Assembly (NCBI GenBank): GCA_014549065.1
Contig: JACDOX010000034.1
Span: 3,701,191 to 3,765,190 of the forward strand
Source: Cardinalis cardinalis
Lineage: Eukaryota; Chordata; Aves; Passeriformes; Cardinalidae
Length of the DNA stretch: 64,000 bases
Reading direction: 5' to 3'
How positions within the stretch are numbered: position 1 is the stretch's first letter; every line of letters begins with the position of its first letter. Shown here in pieces: positions 50,190 to 62,925 of this stretch. The notes under the pieces are model-generated. The model was not told the origin of the DNA. It was given only the letters and a program-made list of their open reading frames with translations, and ran no database searches. The position numbers and the translations under genes are program-made.

Positions 50190-53100
50190 CTCCTTTCAGA
50201 CCTCCATGGTTCCAACAGCTTGAAAAAAATTACTTGAGTATTCCAGAAAGAGTTGAAAATTACAAATGAAAACAACCTAAAATGCAGTGGACTTAGATTA
50301 TTGTTTTAGACCAGTCTTGTGAATTTTTAATCAGCTTACTCACAATTTTTGAATACTTACAGATGGGAATACCTTCTGCTTCAGGGAAAAGCAGAGAGGC
50401 TTGGACCTCCATAGTCAAGCTTGATGGCATAGTCAACATGAGTAAGCAACACAAAATGTCTATATCCTCCAATTTAGGGTAAAAAAAATCAGAAGAGATT
50501 TAACTACTTTCTACAGAAAATAATAGCAATAAATGGAAGAATCCATAAAAATGCAAGACACGTATAAAAGAGATGAGTTTGTTTTTTGTCTTTTGTCCAC
50601 CCTATGATGTTTCAGGATTGTTGCTTATATAGCTTTAATATGACATCAATGTAATGTTTTGCATATTAAATNAACAAAACACTGCTCCACATTTCTGTAG
50701 ATTGAGTTGGAATTCAGCTGGCATGCATGATTCTGTATATTTTGTCATTAAGTCTAACCAAGAAAATGTTGCCCCATTTTCAAGAATTCTAAACGCATTT
50801 CTGTTTAGGTGAAAACCTACTATATATTTACGTAGTGATTTGCTAAGCTGAAATTAAGCAGGCCCATTACTTGTGTGATAAAAAGAAGACTGAAGTAACA
50901 AGTTCCTTAAGGTCAAATCCACTTGCCATTATCTGAATATCTTCAGCCTTAAATTGTGTAGTTCTAACAGAATCAATGTTTTAATGCACTCATCTGAGAA
51001 TGATATTTCAAGATGAAAACAAGAGAGACTGACAGGCTAGTTACTTCATTAAAATGACTTTGCAAACAAAATTCACGTATTTTTTTCTAATTTCTGAACT
51101 GTTTAACTCTTTCCCTGGAAATCTCTATCAGATTTTGTGGATATCCCAGCTTGAAATGTATTTCAGTTTGTAGCTTCTCCAGGATAGCAGAGCATGTTTT
51201 ATTTGACATAAGACTCTACAGCTTTTCCTAGTTTATATTGTCCAGTCAGGTCAAAGTTGTGGACATGAACTGTGATGATCCTAAATGGAAATTTTAAACA
51301 CATAGCTACGTTGCCATCCTTTAGCACTTCCTCACAACATTCAGTGGTTCTTTTGTGTGAAGAAATGAAATTGTTCAAATCCAGGCATGGCATACACTTC
51401 TCAGCAAGTACAGTATCTCAGAGTTTTCTGAGAAATATCCAAATACCCTGCAGTCCTAGAAATGCACTCCTTTGTGCAGAAACAATAGCTTGTGAAATGT
51501 GATTAAATGTGATAATGCCTTATGGCAGACATTACATGCTTTTGCTATAATCTCCCAGAAACAAAGAAAATAATCTCTGTCACAGATGTCCATCCAAAAG
51601 CTTGTCTATTACTTTTATTTTTTTAATGTAGTTTTTTATGTCCCAAAACCATATTTTTTAGGAAGAGTCTCTACATTTTGAATCAATATTTCTTTATGTC
51701 CCTGGGGCCCTGCTTTGCTCCTTTATTGTCACTTTGCTTTGCAGATATTAACCTCCCACACATAGACTAAAACAACCAGGGACATATTTGCCATTCAATG
51801 TCTAATGTAAAACCTTGTGTCAAACTGGGACACAACAGTAAAAATAAACATTTTACATATGCTTGAAGTAAATAAATGTGTCCCTTGTCACAACTTACAA
51901 TGTTTTTATCATTCTTGTAAACCCTCACAAGAGCAAATATGAACAGATTATGACAGGACTGTGATATAGTANTTACTGCTCTATAAACTCAGTAGACATT
52001 ACTTTTGTAGTAAAATAGTGGAAAAAGAGTTTAATTAAGCAGAAATTCTTCGCCTGCACTGTTTCTGGAAATGCACAAGTTTCAAGTTTCAAGCATCACT
52101 CAGGTAGGGAAGGCTTGGAGTGTGGCACATGCTCTTCCCCTAAAAGGGCTGACAAAAGAGTAGTGATGAGAGGGATTTATGTCAAGGCAACACCAACCTC
52201 CCTCCCACATCTAAAAACATGAAGAAATGTGACTGAGCCCATTAAAGACCACCAAGAAAGCAGAAATGTTAGGAGGGAACATGCTCAGATAACTCTACCA
52301 AACCAAATTTTTCACAAAAACTGTTCCTTCAAATCCCTATGGGAACAAAAGCACATCATAAAAATCCCTAGAAAAGAATTTAAGGCAGCCCATCTTAAGG
52401 ACTTCAACTGTGCCTCCCAAAATGAGCATAGACCTTGTTCTCACACTGGGAGGATAAGAGTGCTGAGATGAATACGGAAAGTTCCAAATAGCAGATTTGC
52501 TCATTTCTGGCCTTGGAACATATTGTGAACAAATCATGCTGGTTGCCTTCTTTTTCTCTTGGGAATGCTCACAAAACCTTTCTGGTGCTGAAACTTGAGC
52601 AATACCACTGCAAGATTACACATAAATCTTAATCCATCTAATAATATTGGATTGAGTTTTCTCCTTTGATCTTTCTCCAATGTTATGCTCTCCCAGGAGG
52701 AGTTTGCAAAGGCTTTGTTCTTTCTCAGAAACTAAGCATCCTTTGCATATCTAAACTATCCCATTTATTTCTTCTGAGGAGATTGTGCAGAGTTGATTAT
52801 GCAGATAAATAATTAAATAGACTTAAGTGANAAGCTCAAATAACTTGGGGAGAAATGTCACCTATGGACAGCTGACTGCTATAGATTTTCAGTTTATGGT
52901 GAATAAAAAGAGTGATGTAAAAGAAATATGTTCTCCTCTCAAGGGCAACAGGGGAGTCTTTCTTTCTGTGTAATTGCAGTAGAAAATTATTGTCTTCTTG
53001 CTATAATGCTGATTACTATGAAAATAAAGATGGAATAGAAAGAAAAAATGCATTCTGCTCATAGTACTAATGAACTTTTCCATTTGTCCTACCCAGAGAA

Positions 53101-53929
53101 ATAGGAGTGCATATGATACTGCCAGAAAATTTTTAAATGCCTGAAACAAAATTGGTCTGTGATTATAAAGAATACACTAGAAGAAAACTAAATATTGATT
53201 AAAAAAACACACTACAGATTTCTGTAAGATTGAGGAAGGCAATTCGCAACTTTTGTAATGTAATGCAACTTTTCTGTGATCATTTAGATTTGCTTTCAAT
53301 CTGAAGCTGCAGACTCCAAAATCTGAGTTTAAGATTTAGGCAGTTACCTTGGAAGACAGAAGTTCCACCTCAGCCCGAGGGGTATCAAACACAGAGTTCT
53401 GCTCAGCAGCCAGGCTTCCCCAGACATTAAGTTACTGCCTTGGTTGAAGGAGTGTGTGTGGATGGCAGAAGGGAACAAGGTCCTGCCAAAAGTAGGCAAT
53501 CTGTCAAGTCAGGACTAACAGGTCAGGAGGACAACAAGCCCAGAGGGTTAGGCTGCAGCAGCCCTGTGGTGAGGGAGCTCAGCTGGACTGAGGAGATGGG
53601 GGCTCTTCCTGCAGCGTTGCTGTTTTGTCCATGAAGGTCTTCCTTGGGCCTTCGTTTCACTGACAAAGGAAAACAAAAAACAAAATAATATATCTTTCTT
53701 GTCAGAATGGATTGCTTCCTCAATGGAATGACACCACTTGTTGACAAACAGAAGCCAGGTGGTATAGTATATGATGTTTTACTGTGGGCATTATCTCATG
53801 AAATTTTTTTATAGAATCATATTGCCACTGACAGTAATATTGACATGCATGCCGAAAAGCAGTTGCTTGGTGGAAACAAGGCATAATGAATAATGAGAAA
53901 TATCTATCCTGAAGGCAGATGGTACATGT
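50190..53929. other. Unique AT-rich non-coding sequence
   Basis: No gene or repeat family recognised. Ns are rare here compared with the sequence left of the gap. Confidence 0.5.
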
Positions 53930-54160
53930 CAAGTGCTATGTGGGTCACCTTTCTGCTTGGACTTACTTAATATCTCATTGAACATAGTGAGAAATTACAT
54001 AAATAACATGGCAGGCAAATCTGCAGATGAGAGCACACATGGTTTTTTAATGAGAAATAAGCATCTACAGTTCTGTGAAGGTCATGGCATGGTGAAATTC
54101 ATTGGGAGGACAATGATGCAGGTGAAGTAGGAAAATATAAATCTATATTCATGGGGAGAG
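53930..54160 (+). mobile_element. Possible ancient CR1-type RT relic
   Basis: A frame near 53955 reads LDLLNISLNIV, comparable to CR1's GPxLFNIFINDL. About 20 residues later it reads GKSADES, comparable to SKFADDT with the second Asp changed to Glu. The spacing between the blocks suits the family. Flanking text does not otherwise match well, and the frame is only 65 codons, so this is tentative. If real, it is a very old plus-strand LINE fragment with a disabled active site. Confidence 0.4.
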
Positions 54161-56871
54161 AGAAACCTGAAAAGTCGGTAATGCACAGAGAGATATAAAT
54201 TCCCAGTTCAGATTTCCTCCAATGAAATATGCTGTGCCTATTCTCTTTCACTAAGCTTTACCACACGTCAACTTCAAAATTATTCCTCCTTCCATTTACC
54301 TCTGCCAAATGTTTTGCTGAAGTCACACAATCCTCCTTTCCTGTCTATTCTTACTCCCTTCTCTTTGGTTTCTTTTCTACCCAAATGCTTCTGATTTCTA
54401 ATGCCAGAGCTTTCATATGGGCAAAGAAATTATTTCCACACATCTGTTCAGTGGCCAGCATCCTCTATAATGCAGAACTGTTCAATGCTTCCTCTTGCCA
54501 CTATCTCCTTTGTTTTATTTGTTAGGCTGCGTTAGTCTGAAATGGAGGGAGAATAAAAGCATCTGGACAGAAAGAGCTCCCTCCCTCCAGGGAAAGATAT
54601 TAAATCACCAAAGGGCCCTAACTGCAGCTCAGAGGTTTTAGATGAGGCAGTCCCATCTCCTCCTTTGGCACCTCTGACATGTTCAGTTTCTTGATTGCTT
54701 ACGTAAGATTGAAGACATNTGCTCCTCTCACTCTCCTTGTCCTTGCATAACGATGCTGTATCTGCAATCACACAAGCTATTTCTTTCATTCAGATGGTCA
54801 CTTTTCAAAGTGATTACCAGTGATAAATGGGGATTTTTCATTTAGTGTTACAAAGTACTAAGAGCTTATGCCTTCTTTGCTTAATCCTAGAAAAACAAGG
54901 GCTAGATCAGGTTTTGGCCTTGTTCCAAATGTTATTCATCAGGAAAAGCTGTTTTTATGACAGCAGTCATAAGATAAAATCAAGTGATTTCACAAAATAA
55001 ACATGAAATAAAAATACATTATGTTAAATAGCCTGAGCTGTGATAAGTTAAATTCCTTACAATGTGTACATTACCTTATGATTTGTTTTCCTTTCACAAG
55101 CATACATGTCGATCTGTGATCAGTGACAAATATATATTTTAGATTCGATAATTGTCTCTGTTTGTAGGCAAATTTCTGATATTTTCTGACCTGTAATTTG
55201 CTCTTATTTGAAATTATTTCATATTTGCTGTCTTAAAGTCTTTTACAGATTGGAGGTACTATATTTTGTTACACAAAAATGAAAGTCATAGGAGTGCCAT
55301 TCTTTTCAAATCTCTATCACAATATGTATTTCAGCAGGTTGTTTCATATTTAAAGGGCTGCACTGAAGATATGATAACAGGAAGGGCAGTAGGAACATTG
55401 AAAATTTTCTAAACCATAACAGCAGGAATCCAGTTAATGCTTATGAAATTGATGAGATAATTATCACCATCCAGTACAATTTCTCATTAGGGAATAATTC
55501 TGTAGCATGTGTGGTGCCACGGTTGTGAAGTTACCTGCATAGATCAGGAGTGGCAAAACTGCAGAGGTGGCACTTTTATGGAGTTAGGAGAGGGTAGGTG
55601 TAGAACAGTGCACTGCACTCCAGGAATTTTACTCATCACTTACTAAAACCATATCTGAGCAGTGTCATTCTGCTCACTGCCATGGGAGAGCAGAATTAGG
55701 GAAAGCAAGATCAAAACTTCAAAGTAAATAGTCATGGCTGATTTTTATTCTAAGTAATTTTGCATGAAGAATTACTTTGACACATTTTCACAGAGGCCAA
55801 AAAGAGTTATGAAACTACCCAAATCTACCATTTCAGCTGTCATGGGACACTATTCTTATGCCAGTTATCCCATCCTGAGTCAAATAAACAAAGCATGTTT
55901 TGCTAGGAAGACCAGTATGTTATTTGCCCTGTAGAAATAGCAGGGCGGTGTGAAATGCCACCAGAAAAAGCAGCCAGTATCCTCAGACGTTCACGAGCAC
56001 TCAACATTCAGTTTAGAAGAGGAAGGCATAGGTAATATTTTCTGATCTAATGCAAGAAAAACCCTCTCCTTCCTGGCCCTAAATCTGGCTATCAGCACAG
56101 CAGTAAATTTGTCAGGCTGTTCAGCCAGAGCCATGAAAGAAATTTTTCTCTGCCTTATAGCACTGGTAAGTACCCTTCCAATGTCCTCCTTCTGGCTCCT
56201 GCCAGTCCTTAGCACTTTGAAGGACCACAGGAATTAATGGATTTGGCCCATACAGTGTATTTAAAAGCAATCCTTTTTGATGCTGGCAGTGGAAATGACT
56301 GAATCCCTGGAGCATTCAGTGCCTCAGTTCAGTGATGACAGAATTCTGGGTGATGCAAGGCAAGGGCACAACTTCTTCTCTTCCTTGGCCTGTGAAGGAC
56401 AAGCAGAGCTCATTTGCCAAGTTGGAATGGTGTTTGAATATGCATGTAGAAAAAAAATTTTCTGAGTTTGTTTTCTTTCTTTAATAGTAAACTGCCCACT
56501 CCCAATATTTTATTTTCATTTTCCTCACACTGTGGCTGTCATAATGCTGAAGTACTCAGGGACATCTTTAAATAAAACTTCACAGAAATAAGAGAGATAT
56601 GTTAGAGGTCAGTGATTGGTAGTTTTGTACCTTGAGAAAAATAGGAAATGTGGCAGTAATAATTATGATCAAATCGAAATTGATGATGTGGACAGTTAAC
56701 TTTACAACAAGCAATATGGAATGCCAGGACTTTGTGCCTGGATCAAAAGTCAGAGAACTCAAACAAATCAAAAACAGTTGAGAAAGAGATATGAGGCTCT
56801 GTAAAGGGTTTGGAACTGCTCTTTTTCCCCAAGTCTGACTCAGTTCAAAGCCTGCCTTGTTCTTGTTCTTG
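54161..56871. other. Unique non-coding sequence
   Basis: No gene or repeat family recognised. From 54720 on, no single Ns occur for over 8 kb. Confidence 0.5.
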
Positions 56872-56951
56872 CTCTTTTCCTCTTCCTCTTCCTCTTCCTC
56901 TTCCTCTTCCTCTTCCTCTTCCTCTTCCTCTTCCTCTTCCTCTTCCTCTTT
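56872..56951. repeat. TCTTCC hexanucleotide array, 80-nt pyrimidine tract
   Basis: Twelve perfect TCTTCC-phase units span about 56879-56950, inside an 80-nt uninterrupted pyrimidine tract on the plus strand, with degenerate copies to about 56990. The minus strand translates to poly-Glu in one frame and Arg-Lys repeats in another, which inflates open frames of 137 and 114 codons. These are not genes. The flanks of those frames show no domain. Confidence 0.95.
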
Positions 56952-57984
56952 GTCTTCCTCTTCCTTTTCTTGCTCTTCTTTTGTGTTTTCCATGCCTCTC
57001 TCAGAAGATCATGTAAGTAATGTCTGATGTGAATTATCCAGTCTGCACCCAGGATGATGCAAATCTGACAGAATTCCCAGCACATTTCTCTCCAAGTACA
57101 ATGTAAGAGCAGCAATCCGTGCTGGAATTCTAGTTCAGCTGATCTCATTTGGGAAAGACTTGCATATTTCCAGTACTTCCTCATCTGACAATTGTGTAGT
57201 ATCTCCCTAATGCTGTGAACTTCACCTTGTTAATTGAGAATATTGTTTAATGTCTAATTCATTTGTGGTACAGTTGTGCCCCAAACACATTTCAGCATTT
57301 TTGGCATAGGAATTTGAGGGTTGAATGAAGTCCTCAACATCTCACTCCTTTTCTTTGGATAAGGTTATTTTCTGTCATCTCTCCTGCAGCCCCACTTCAT
57401 ATTTTCCATATTTTTCATCTCATTTTTATGGAACTTATCCCCAGTAGTATGCCATTATCGTCTCCAAAATGTACCACTTCTAGAGTTTGCATAAGCCCTT
57501 CTCAGCTGTGATCTAGCACCATAATAATGAAGGCAAAAAAAAAAAAAAGGTGCGAGAACAAGCCAAATTTTCCAGAGATGGACATGACCACTGGTAAAGC
57601 AACACTGTCTTGTATCATGCAGCCTTGTTCTCCTTTTTTCTCATTCTGCTTAGTACCCCAAGCAACCTTTTGATATGTATTGTTCCCTCTAGTTTGACCC
57701 TTCAATTCCAGCCTCTTTTCAATAGTTTTGCCCTAAGCTCCCTGGGTTTTGGCAGGAGCTCTGTGTATTAGGTCAGGCTTCTCGGCAATGACCACAAATT
57801 GGGCAATCTGAGTTTTCTTGAGGGAAGAAGATCATTGCTCATCTGTATTTTACTGTTTCTATCCTTAATATTTGAAAACTAATGATATTATTAGCATTCA
57901 ATTCCCACATGGGCAGACACTGTGATTTCACATGACCCATCAAATATAGAAGAGTGTTAAACGTTACTTTGAACTTTTTCAATA
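56952..57984. other. Unique non-coding sequence
   Basis: No gene or repeat family recognised. An A run of 14 occurs at about 57535-57548. Confidence 0.5.
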
Positions 57985-58260
57985 ATATTGATTTTCCAGC
58001 ATCCTGCAGCACCTGCCTCCACTATCTAACCACTCTTAGGCTTGCAAGAATTTCTTAATATTGAAACTGTCTTTTTTTCTCATACAAAGTAAGCCAATTA
58101 TGTCTTATTCTACTGTATTTGACAAGAAAGGAAGGTGAGGTATATCTATCTGTATTCACAGTGCACTTACAAAGGCCTTCTTTTCCTACTGCTCCCTTTT
58201 TATCTATTCTCCTGCTCTATGCTACAAAGATTTCTCCTTCCTCTTTCTCTCCCCGAATGT
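57985..58260 (-). mobile_element. Ancient CR1-type LINE 3' relic
   Basis: In plus orientation, 'cctccactatctaaccactc', 'gcaagaatttcttaatattg' and 'aagccaattatgtcttattc' followed by 'tactgtatttgacaag' appear in the order and spacing of a reverse-complemented CR1 3' region (consensus-like 'gtctaaccaccctcat...aagaatttcttcctaatat...aaaaccattacccctt gtcctat'). Divergence is high and the right third is weak. There is no open frame. Confidence 0.5.
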
Positions 58261-61200
58261 TGATAAAACAAAACATTCAAAGCCAGCATGTCATTCTCTG
58301 AACGATTTCTTGAATCCCAACTTTCTAATCCCCAATTTTAAAGCTACTAGGCAAGCAGAGTTCACTGTGAAAAGCAACAGGAAACCAAGAAGATGTTTAG
58401 GATTGAACTAAAAAAGTTGGGTTCATAAATTTGAAGTGTAAACCTTCCTGTTTCTAAAAAAGCTTTTCTAGCAAGATGAAAAATGGAACAGTCTTATATC
58501 TGATAAAATTAAATCTTAAGCAATGCAGGATCTTGCTAGGAATTTTCCACAAGAATCACTGATCTCTTTAATATATATATTCAATTTTGTGGAATGTCTC
58601 ACATGATATTTTCTACTGAATGAGTTTTACATCATGAGGTAATAACATTTATCTCTAAAGTCTTGTGTGACTTTAGTAGTAGAAGGAGGTGCCAGAGTGA
58701 TACTTGGAAAATTAAATTCAGTTTATGTATGATGGAGCAGCAAAGATAACTTAAAGATACTGTCCCATCACCATGACTCAGCCCTGATCTGTGGGAACAG
58801 ACAAGCTCTGCTAGTTTTCTTGGCCCATACAGTTGCTGTCCTCACTGCAATTTGAAAGAAAAGGAAAATCCAGAATGTTGCTGTTCCAAGGAATAATTCA
58901 GAACTGAAAGCTACCAAGCTCATTACATGCATGAGACAACAAATTGTAAAATAAGAGGTTTTTTTCCTCCTAAGGAAATTGTTAAGGCAGATGGACTGCA
59001 TGGGCAAAGGTGTACCTCAGAGAAGTGATTTCAATTATTTAGTTCTTTCCTGTTATCCTGACCAGTAACGTAGCTGGTGGCAGCTCTATGTACTGGACTC
59101 CTGGATTGCAAATAAAATTCATGGTGGTTTATGGTGTGAACATTATTTTCAGCATTTTTTGGGACCTTGGCTTTTTTCTTCCTTTTTTTTCTTCCTTCTG
59201 GAAACAGTAGAGTAGGAAGCTCGCATAACTCACAGATCTTGGCTGCAGCTGCACTCAGGATTCTTCTCATTCTAGAAACATGAAACAAATCTTATCAACC
59301 TCCGCTTCTCCTCATCACAAAATACTCTACTGTTTCACTCATCTGCACTTTGTCCTCCCCAAAGAAACTGTGATTGATGCTTTCTATCAGTTTATGCTAA
59401 ACTACCTCCTAGGGTAATTTATTTTCTTAATAAAAGTTAAGAGCTGGTGGTTTGCTACTGCTTCCTTTGTGCTGCTAATCATTTTGATGAGTAGGCAGTC
59501 AAAAGAATTCTTTCAAAAAACAGGGGAAAAATGTAGAAAGCAGATACATAGACCTGCAGACAGGGTGTTGGCAGACAATTTTTATTATGCTCATGATGAC
59601 TCAAGAGAACTGCATTGAACTAAGAAGGACACAAAGGGTTTGAATGAACTTCATGGTTCACCCAATTTCTGAGCTTCTGTCCTCCTAGAAAATATTCAGT
59701 ATCCTTGCTTAAATGCCTCTTAATAGATTTGACTCACTTGAAAAAAAATGGAAGAAAAAAGTAGTAGGTTGAATTTATAGGGGATGACTAATGTTCAGTG
59801 TAACATCAATTTAGATGACTGATATTTGAGAAATACAAACATCTCTGGAATTGTGTTTCTAACAAGGAGCTCAGTTTTCTCAGTGACTCATGAGGTGGAC
59901 CGGCTAAAAAATAAATTAAATAATGGAAATTAAATGCTTGATGGAAAATTGGTGAAATTTGCTGATCAAGAAACTTTAGTTTATTAAATAAGTATGATGG
60001 CTGCCCCATTGGTAACATCTTAAAGTGGGGAAAAATAAAAAGAAACTAATAAAAATATAGATAAGGATTGGACTTCAGGAAATTCGAGGATGTTTTATTA
60101 TTTTTTTTATTTTTTTCCCCAGCACATCTCATAATGAGCTCATGAAACATTTTTATGCAAATTACAAATGACCATAGGACGTGGAATTACTTGTCAATGA
60201 ATGATCAATAATCAAATAGCAAGAAAAGCAAGGACACTTAAGTCCATAAAGACCACATGTAACTTTCCTTAATTAGTTCTGTAAATCCTTCTTGTACCAG
60301 AATAACCATTTCAGAATTGTTTACTGGCAATGCAGATACAAGAAGTGGAACAGGAAGCGTTGTTTTTACTTTCAGGAAAGAGTTATATGAAATGTCATAT
60401 AAAAGCAGTTTTCATCACATAATAATGAAGTTTAGATTTACTGGAATCACTGTTCCTCAAATTGTATCTGTATAGATTATGATTAGTCATAAAACTGATC
60501 TATTTTCTGGTTTTATAGGACAAGATTTCCTTCCTCTGGCAGTGTACACTAGATGAGAATTTTGAAATAAGTCTGCCCTTGACCAGGAGTAAAGAGGGTG
60601 AAAGAGTTATTTCCAGTTTAAATTTTTCAATGATTCCATGAAACATTGATCAGTTTTTCAATGGAAACTTGGATATAAATACAATTGTGTGTGTGTTTGC
60701 TTATTTGTTTGTTTTTGTTTGTTTTAACACACATATCACTGTCCAGAGGTAATGAGCAGGCACCACTTCTTATATTGTGTCAGAGTATGTTCTCAGTGCC
60801 GCCTTGGTGCTTATGAAAAATGACTTTGAGATTTGCAGAGTGCGCAGATGGAACTCAGATAGTGATATATATTTTGTAGACTGTCTCCTCACTACAGGGA
60901 ATAATAACTAGTTGCATGCACTTTGTGCATTTTTAAATGTAAAGGTGGCTCAAGAGAAAAAAGCTTCTGGTACAATTTTTCAGGATGTAATCCATCCTGA
61001 ATTTAAAATCAGCAATTCTTTCCTAAAGATTACACTATTTTCTGTCAACAACATTCTTCCAGATATATTCTGCTAGTCATTAAATGTACAAATAAGGTGT
61101 TTATACTAAAAAGGCAAAAACCCCCATGTTTTCAGTGTCTCCCTGATCATCTCATGCTAAAGTTACGAGAACTGAAAGGCGTTATGAGAAATAAAACAAC

Positions 61201-62789
61201 TTGCATGGGTCTGCCTGTACTATATTTCCCAGGAATATATCAGAAGGATGTAAACAGTAGTTTCTAACCATTTAAGGCTTACAAATTCTGTCTCATAAAA
61301 GCTTTGTTAATAATTAATTAAAAAATCTGCTGTTCTCTACAAGCGCTGTAGAAATAAATGTGCCTCATTGTGAAAGCAAAACATTTTCTTATGCTTTAAA
61401 CAGTAATTCTTTGAAACAGCACAATGCTAAACTATATAAAATTGTTATTTAGAGACCAATAGGAAGGATGTGCCCTGCAAAAAAGGGTTTACCCTTCAGT
61501 AAGCCAGTTTCTATATCTAAAATGTTAATGTTCAGTTGGGTACTTGTCTAAATTCAAGTCAGCAGTTTCTTCTATCTTGTCTGCCTATCAAAATAAACTA
61601 AAAATGCAATCCACTGTCCATAGGATTTTATCTCCACCTCTTCATGCCCAGACTATGAGTGAAATTAAAGCTCAGCATTGACATTTCTGCTAGAAGTTTT
61701 TAATTGGTTTAAAAAATACATTTAGTTGTTCTGTTCAGTTTAAAAAGAAATACAGTGGAATTTTATATACTGGCTGCAGTGTTTCAGATTTCTGTTTCAG
61801 TTATTCAGTTCCCCAAGACCAGACAGCTGTGATATTGTATCATTTCCTAGCAGCTGACTGAAAGAGAACTCAAAGGAATTAAAAAAACAACATAGATGAG
61901 CCTATGCATTTTAGCTACAGATGTGTGTATAGAGCTTTTTCCCAATCATCTCCAAGTAATTTTAAGAACACTGAATACTGGGTTAGCCAATATTCTGCCA
62001 TAGGGACTGTTGCAAAAAAAAAAAAAAGGTCTTCAAAACTTCTTGGAACTAGAAGTGATTGGGCTTTTTTTCAAATTATGTTTTGGTTAAACATTACTTC
62101 TTCAGTGTGAGAAAGAGTGGTTTATATATGGATATGAGGAATCTCTATCAAGTCAGAGGAGAGGATAAAGAGGATAAAGGTAATGAAATTTCAGATTGGC
62201 CCGCGACTGAATAACAGATGGAACATAGAAGACAAAAGGACTCTTTTTTCCTTGGTGTGCCTTTGTCTCTTATCTAATGTGCAAGTTTAATCCCAAATAA
62301 TCTCAAACCAGTAAATAATAGTACAGGCAGTGACAAAAGATGTGAAACTGGGTTGATTGAAGCACCAGGACACTGCAGGAGGGGGGACATTCAACAGGTG
62401 ATGCAAGAACAGCCTCAAAAGCAATGCATAGACTGGGAAAGATAAGGACAGATTGATTATAACACTCTCACTACAAGAATTCGGAGGCAGTAGTTGAAGC
62501 CAGCAAGTGACAGATTCAAATGAAGTTAGAATATATATTTTTACATGGTGCATAGTTACCTTTGTTGTAGAACCTGCATCTAAATGTCTATGTGAAACCA
62601 AGAAGCAAAAAAAGAAAGCAAAGACTGGAATACACCAAGAAATGCTAAATGCATTATTCATGACAAATGCATAAATAAATTTCATAAATTAAATCCCTCG
62701 TAGTGTCACCTGTGAACCATTAGCCCCTGGAGGAAGGAAGAGAGCTCAGACAGATTCCCATTTTATCAGTACCAGTATCACTGTATCCT
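58261..62789. other. Unique AT-rich non-coding sequence
   Basis: No gene or repeat family recognised. A minus-strand frame of 132 codons at 62287-62685 is within chance expectation and has no known domain. Simple tracts: GT/TTTG-rich at 60686-60724 and an A run at about 62015. Confidence 0.45.
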
Positions 62790-62925
62790 GCCCCTTTCCT
62801 GTCATCTTCCTTAGGCATCTGCCACTTGTCACTGCTGGAAAAAGAGGACCAGCCTTCATAGTCCTAACTAGACATCTGATCTCATCCAGTACAGCTTTCT
62901 TTGTGCTCATACTCCTGGAACATAC
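62790..62925 (+). mobile_element. Ancient LINE (CR1/L3-type) 3' end relic
   Basis: The text 'ttaggcatctgccacttgtc', 'actgctggaaaaagaggacc', 'ctaactagac' and 'tctgatctcatccagtacag' follows the order of the old amniote CR1/L3 terminus ('gcatctggcactggccactg...ggactagatggacc...ggtctgatccagtatggc'). It is short and diverged, with no coding content. The call rests on recalled consensus text. Confidence 0.5.

Noticed and set aside
49746..50275. 163-, 133- and 130-codon frames around 50 kb
   Set aside because: They run through 270 Ns and are not real.
56580..57184. 137- and 114-codon minus-strand frames rich in Glu or Arg-Lys
   Set aside because: The length comes from translating the TCTTCC array in different frames; the flanks have no domain.
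59031..59288. 85-codon minus-strand frame with a Lys/Arg-rich patch
   Set aside because: The basic patch is a T/C-rich tract read backwards. No family recognised and no splice evidence.
62287..62685. 132-codon minus-strand open frame, hydrophobic
   Set aside because: With this AT content, about one frame this long is expected by chance in 64 kb over six frames. No domain, no codon pattern and no flanking splice or promoter support.
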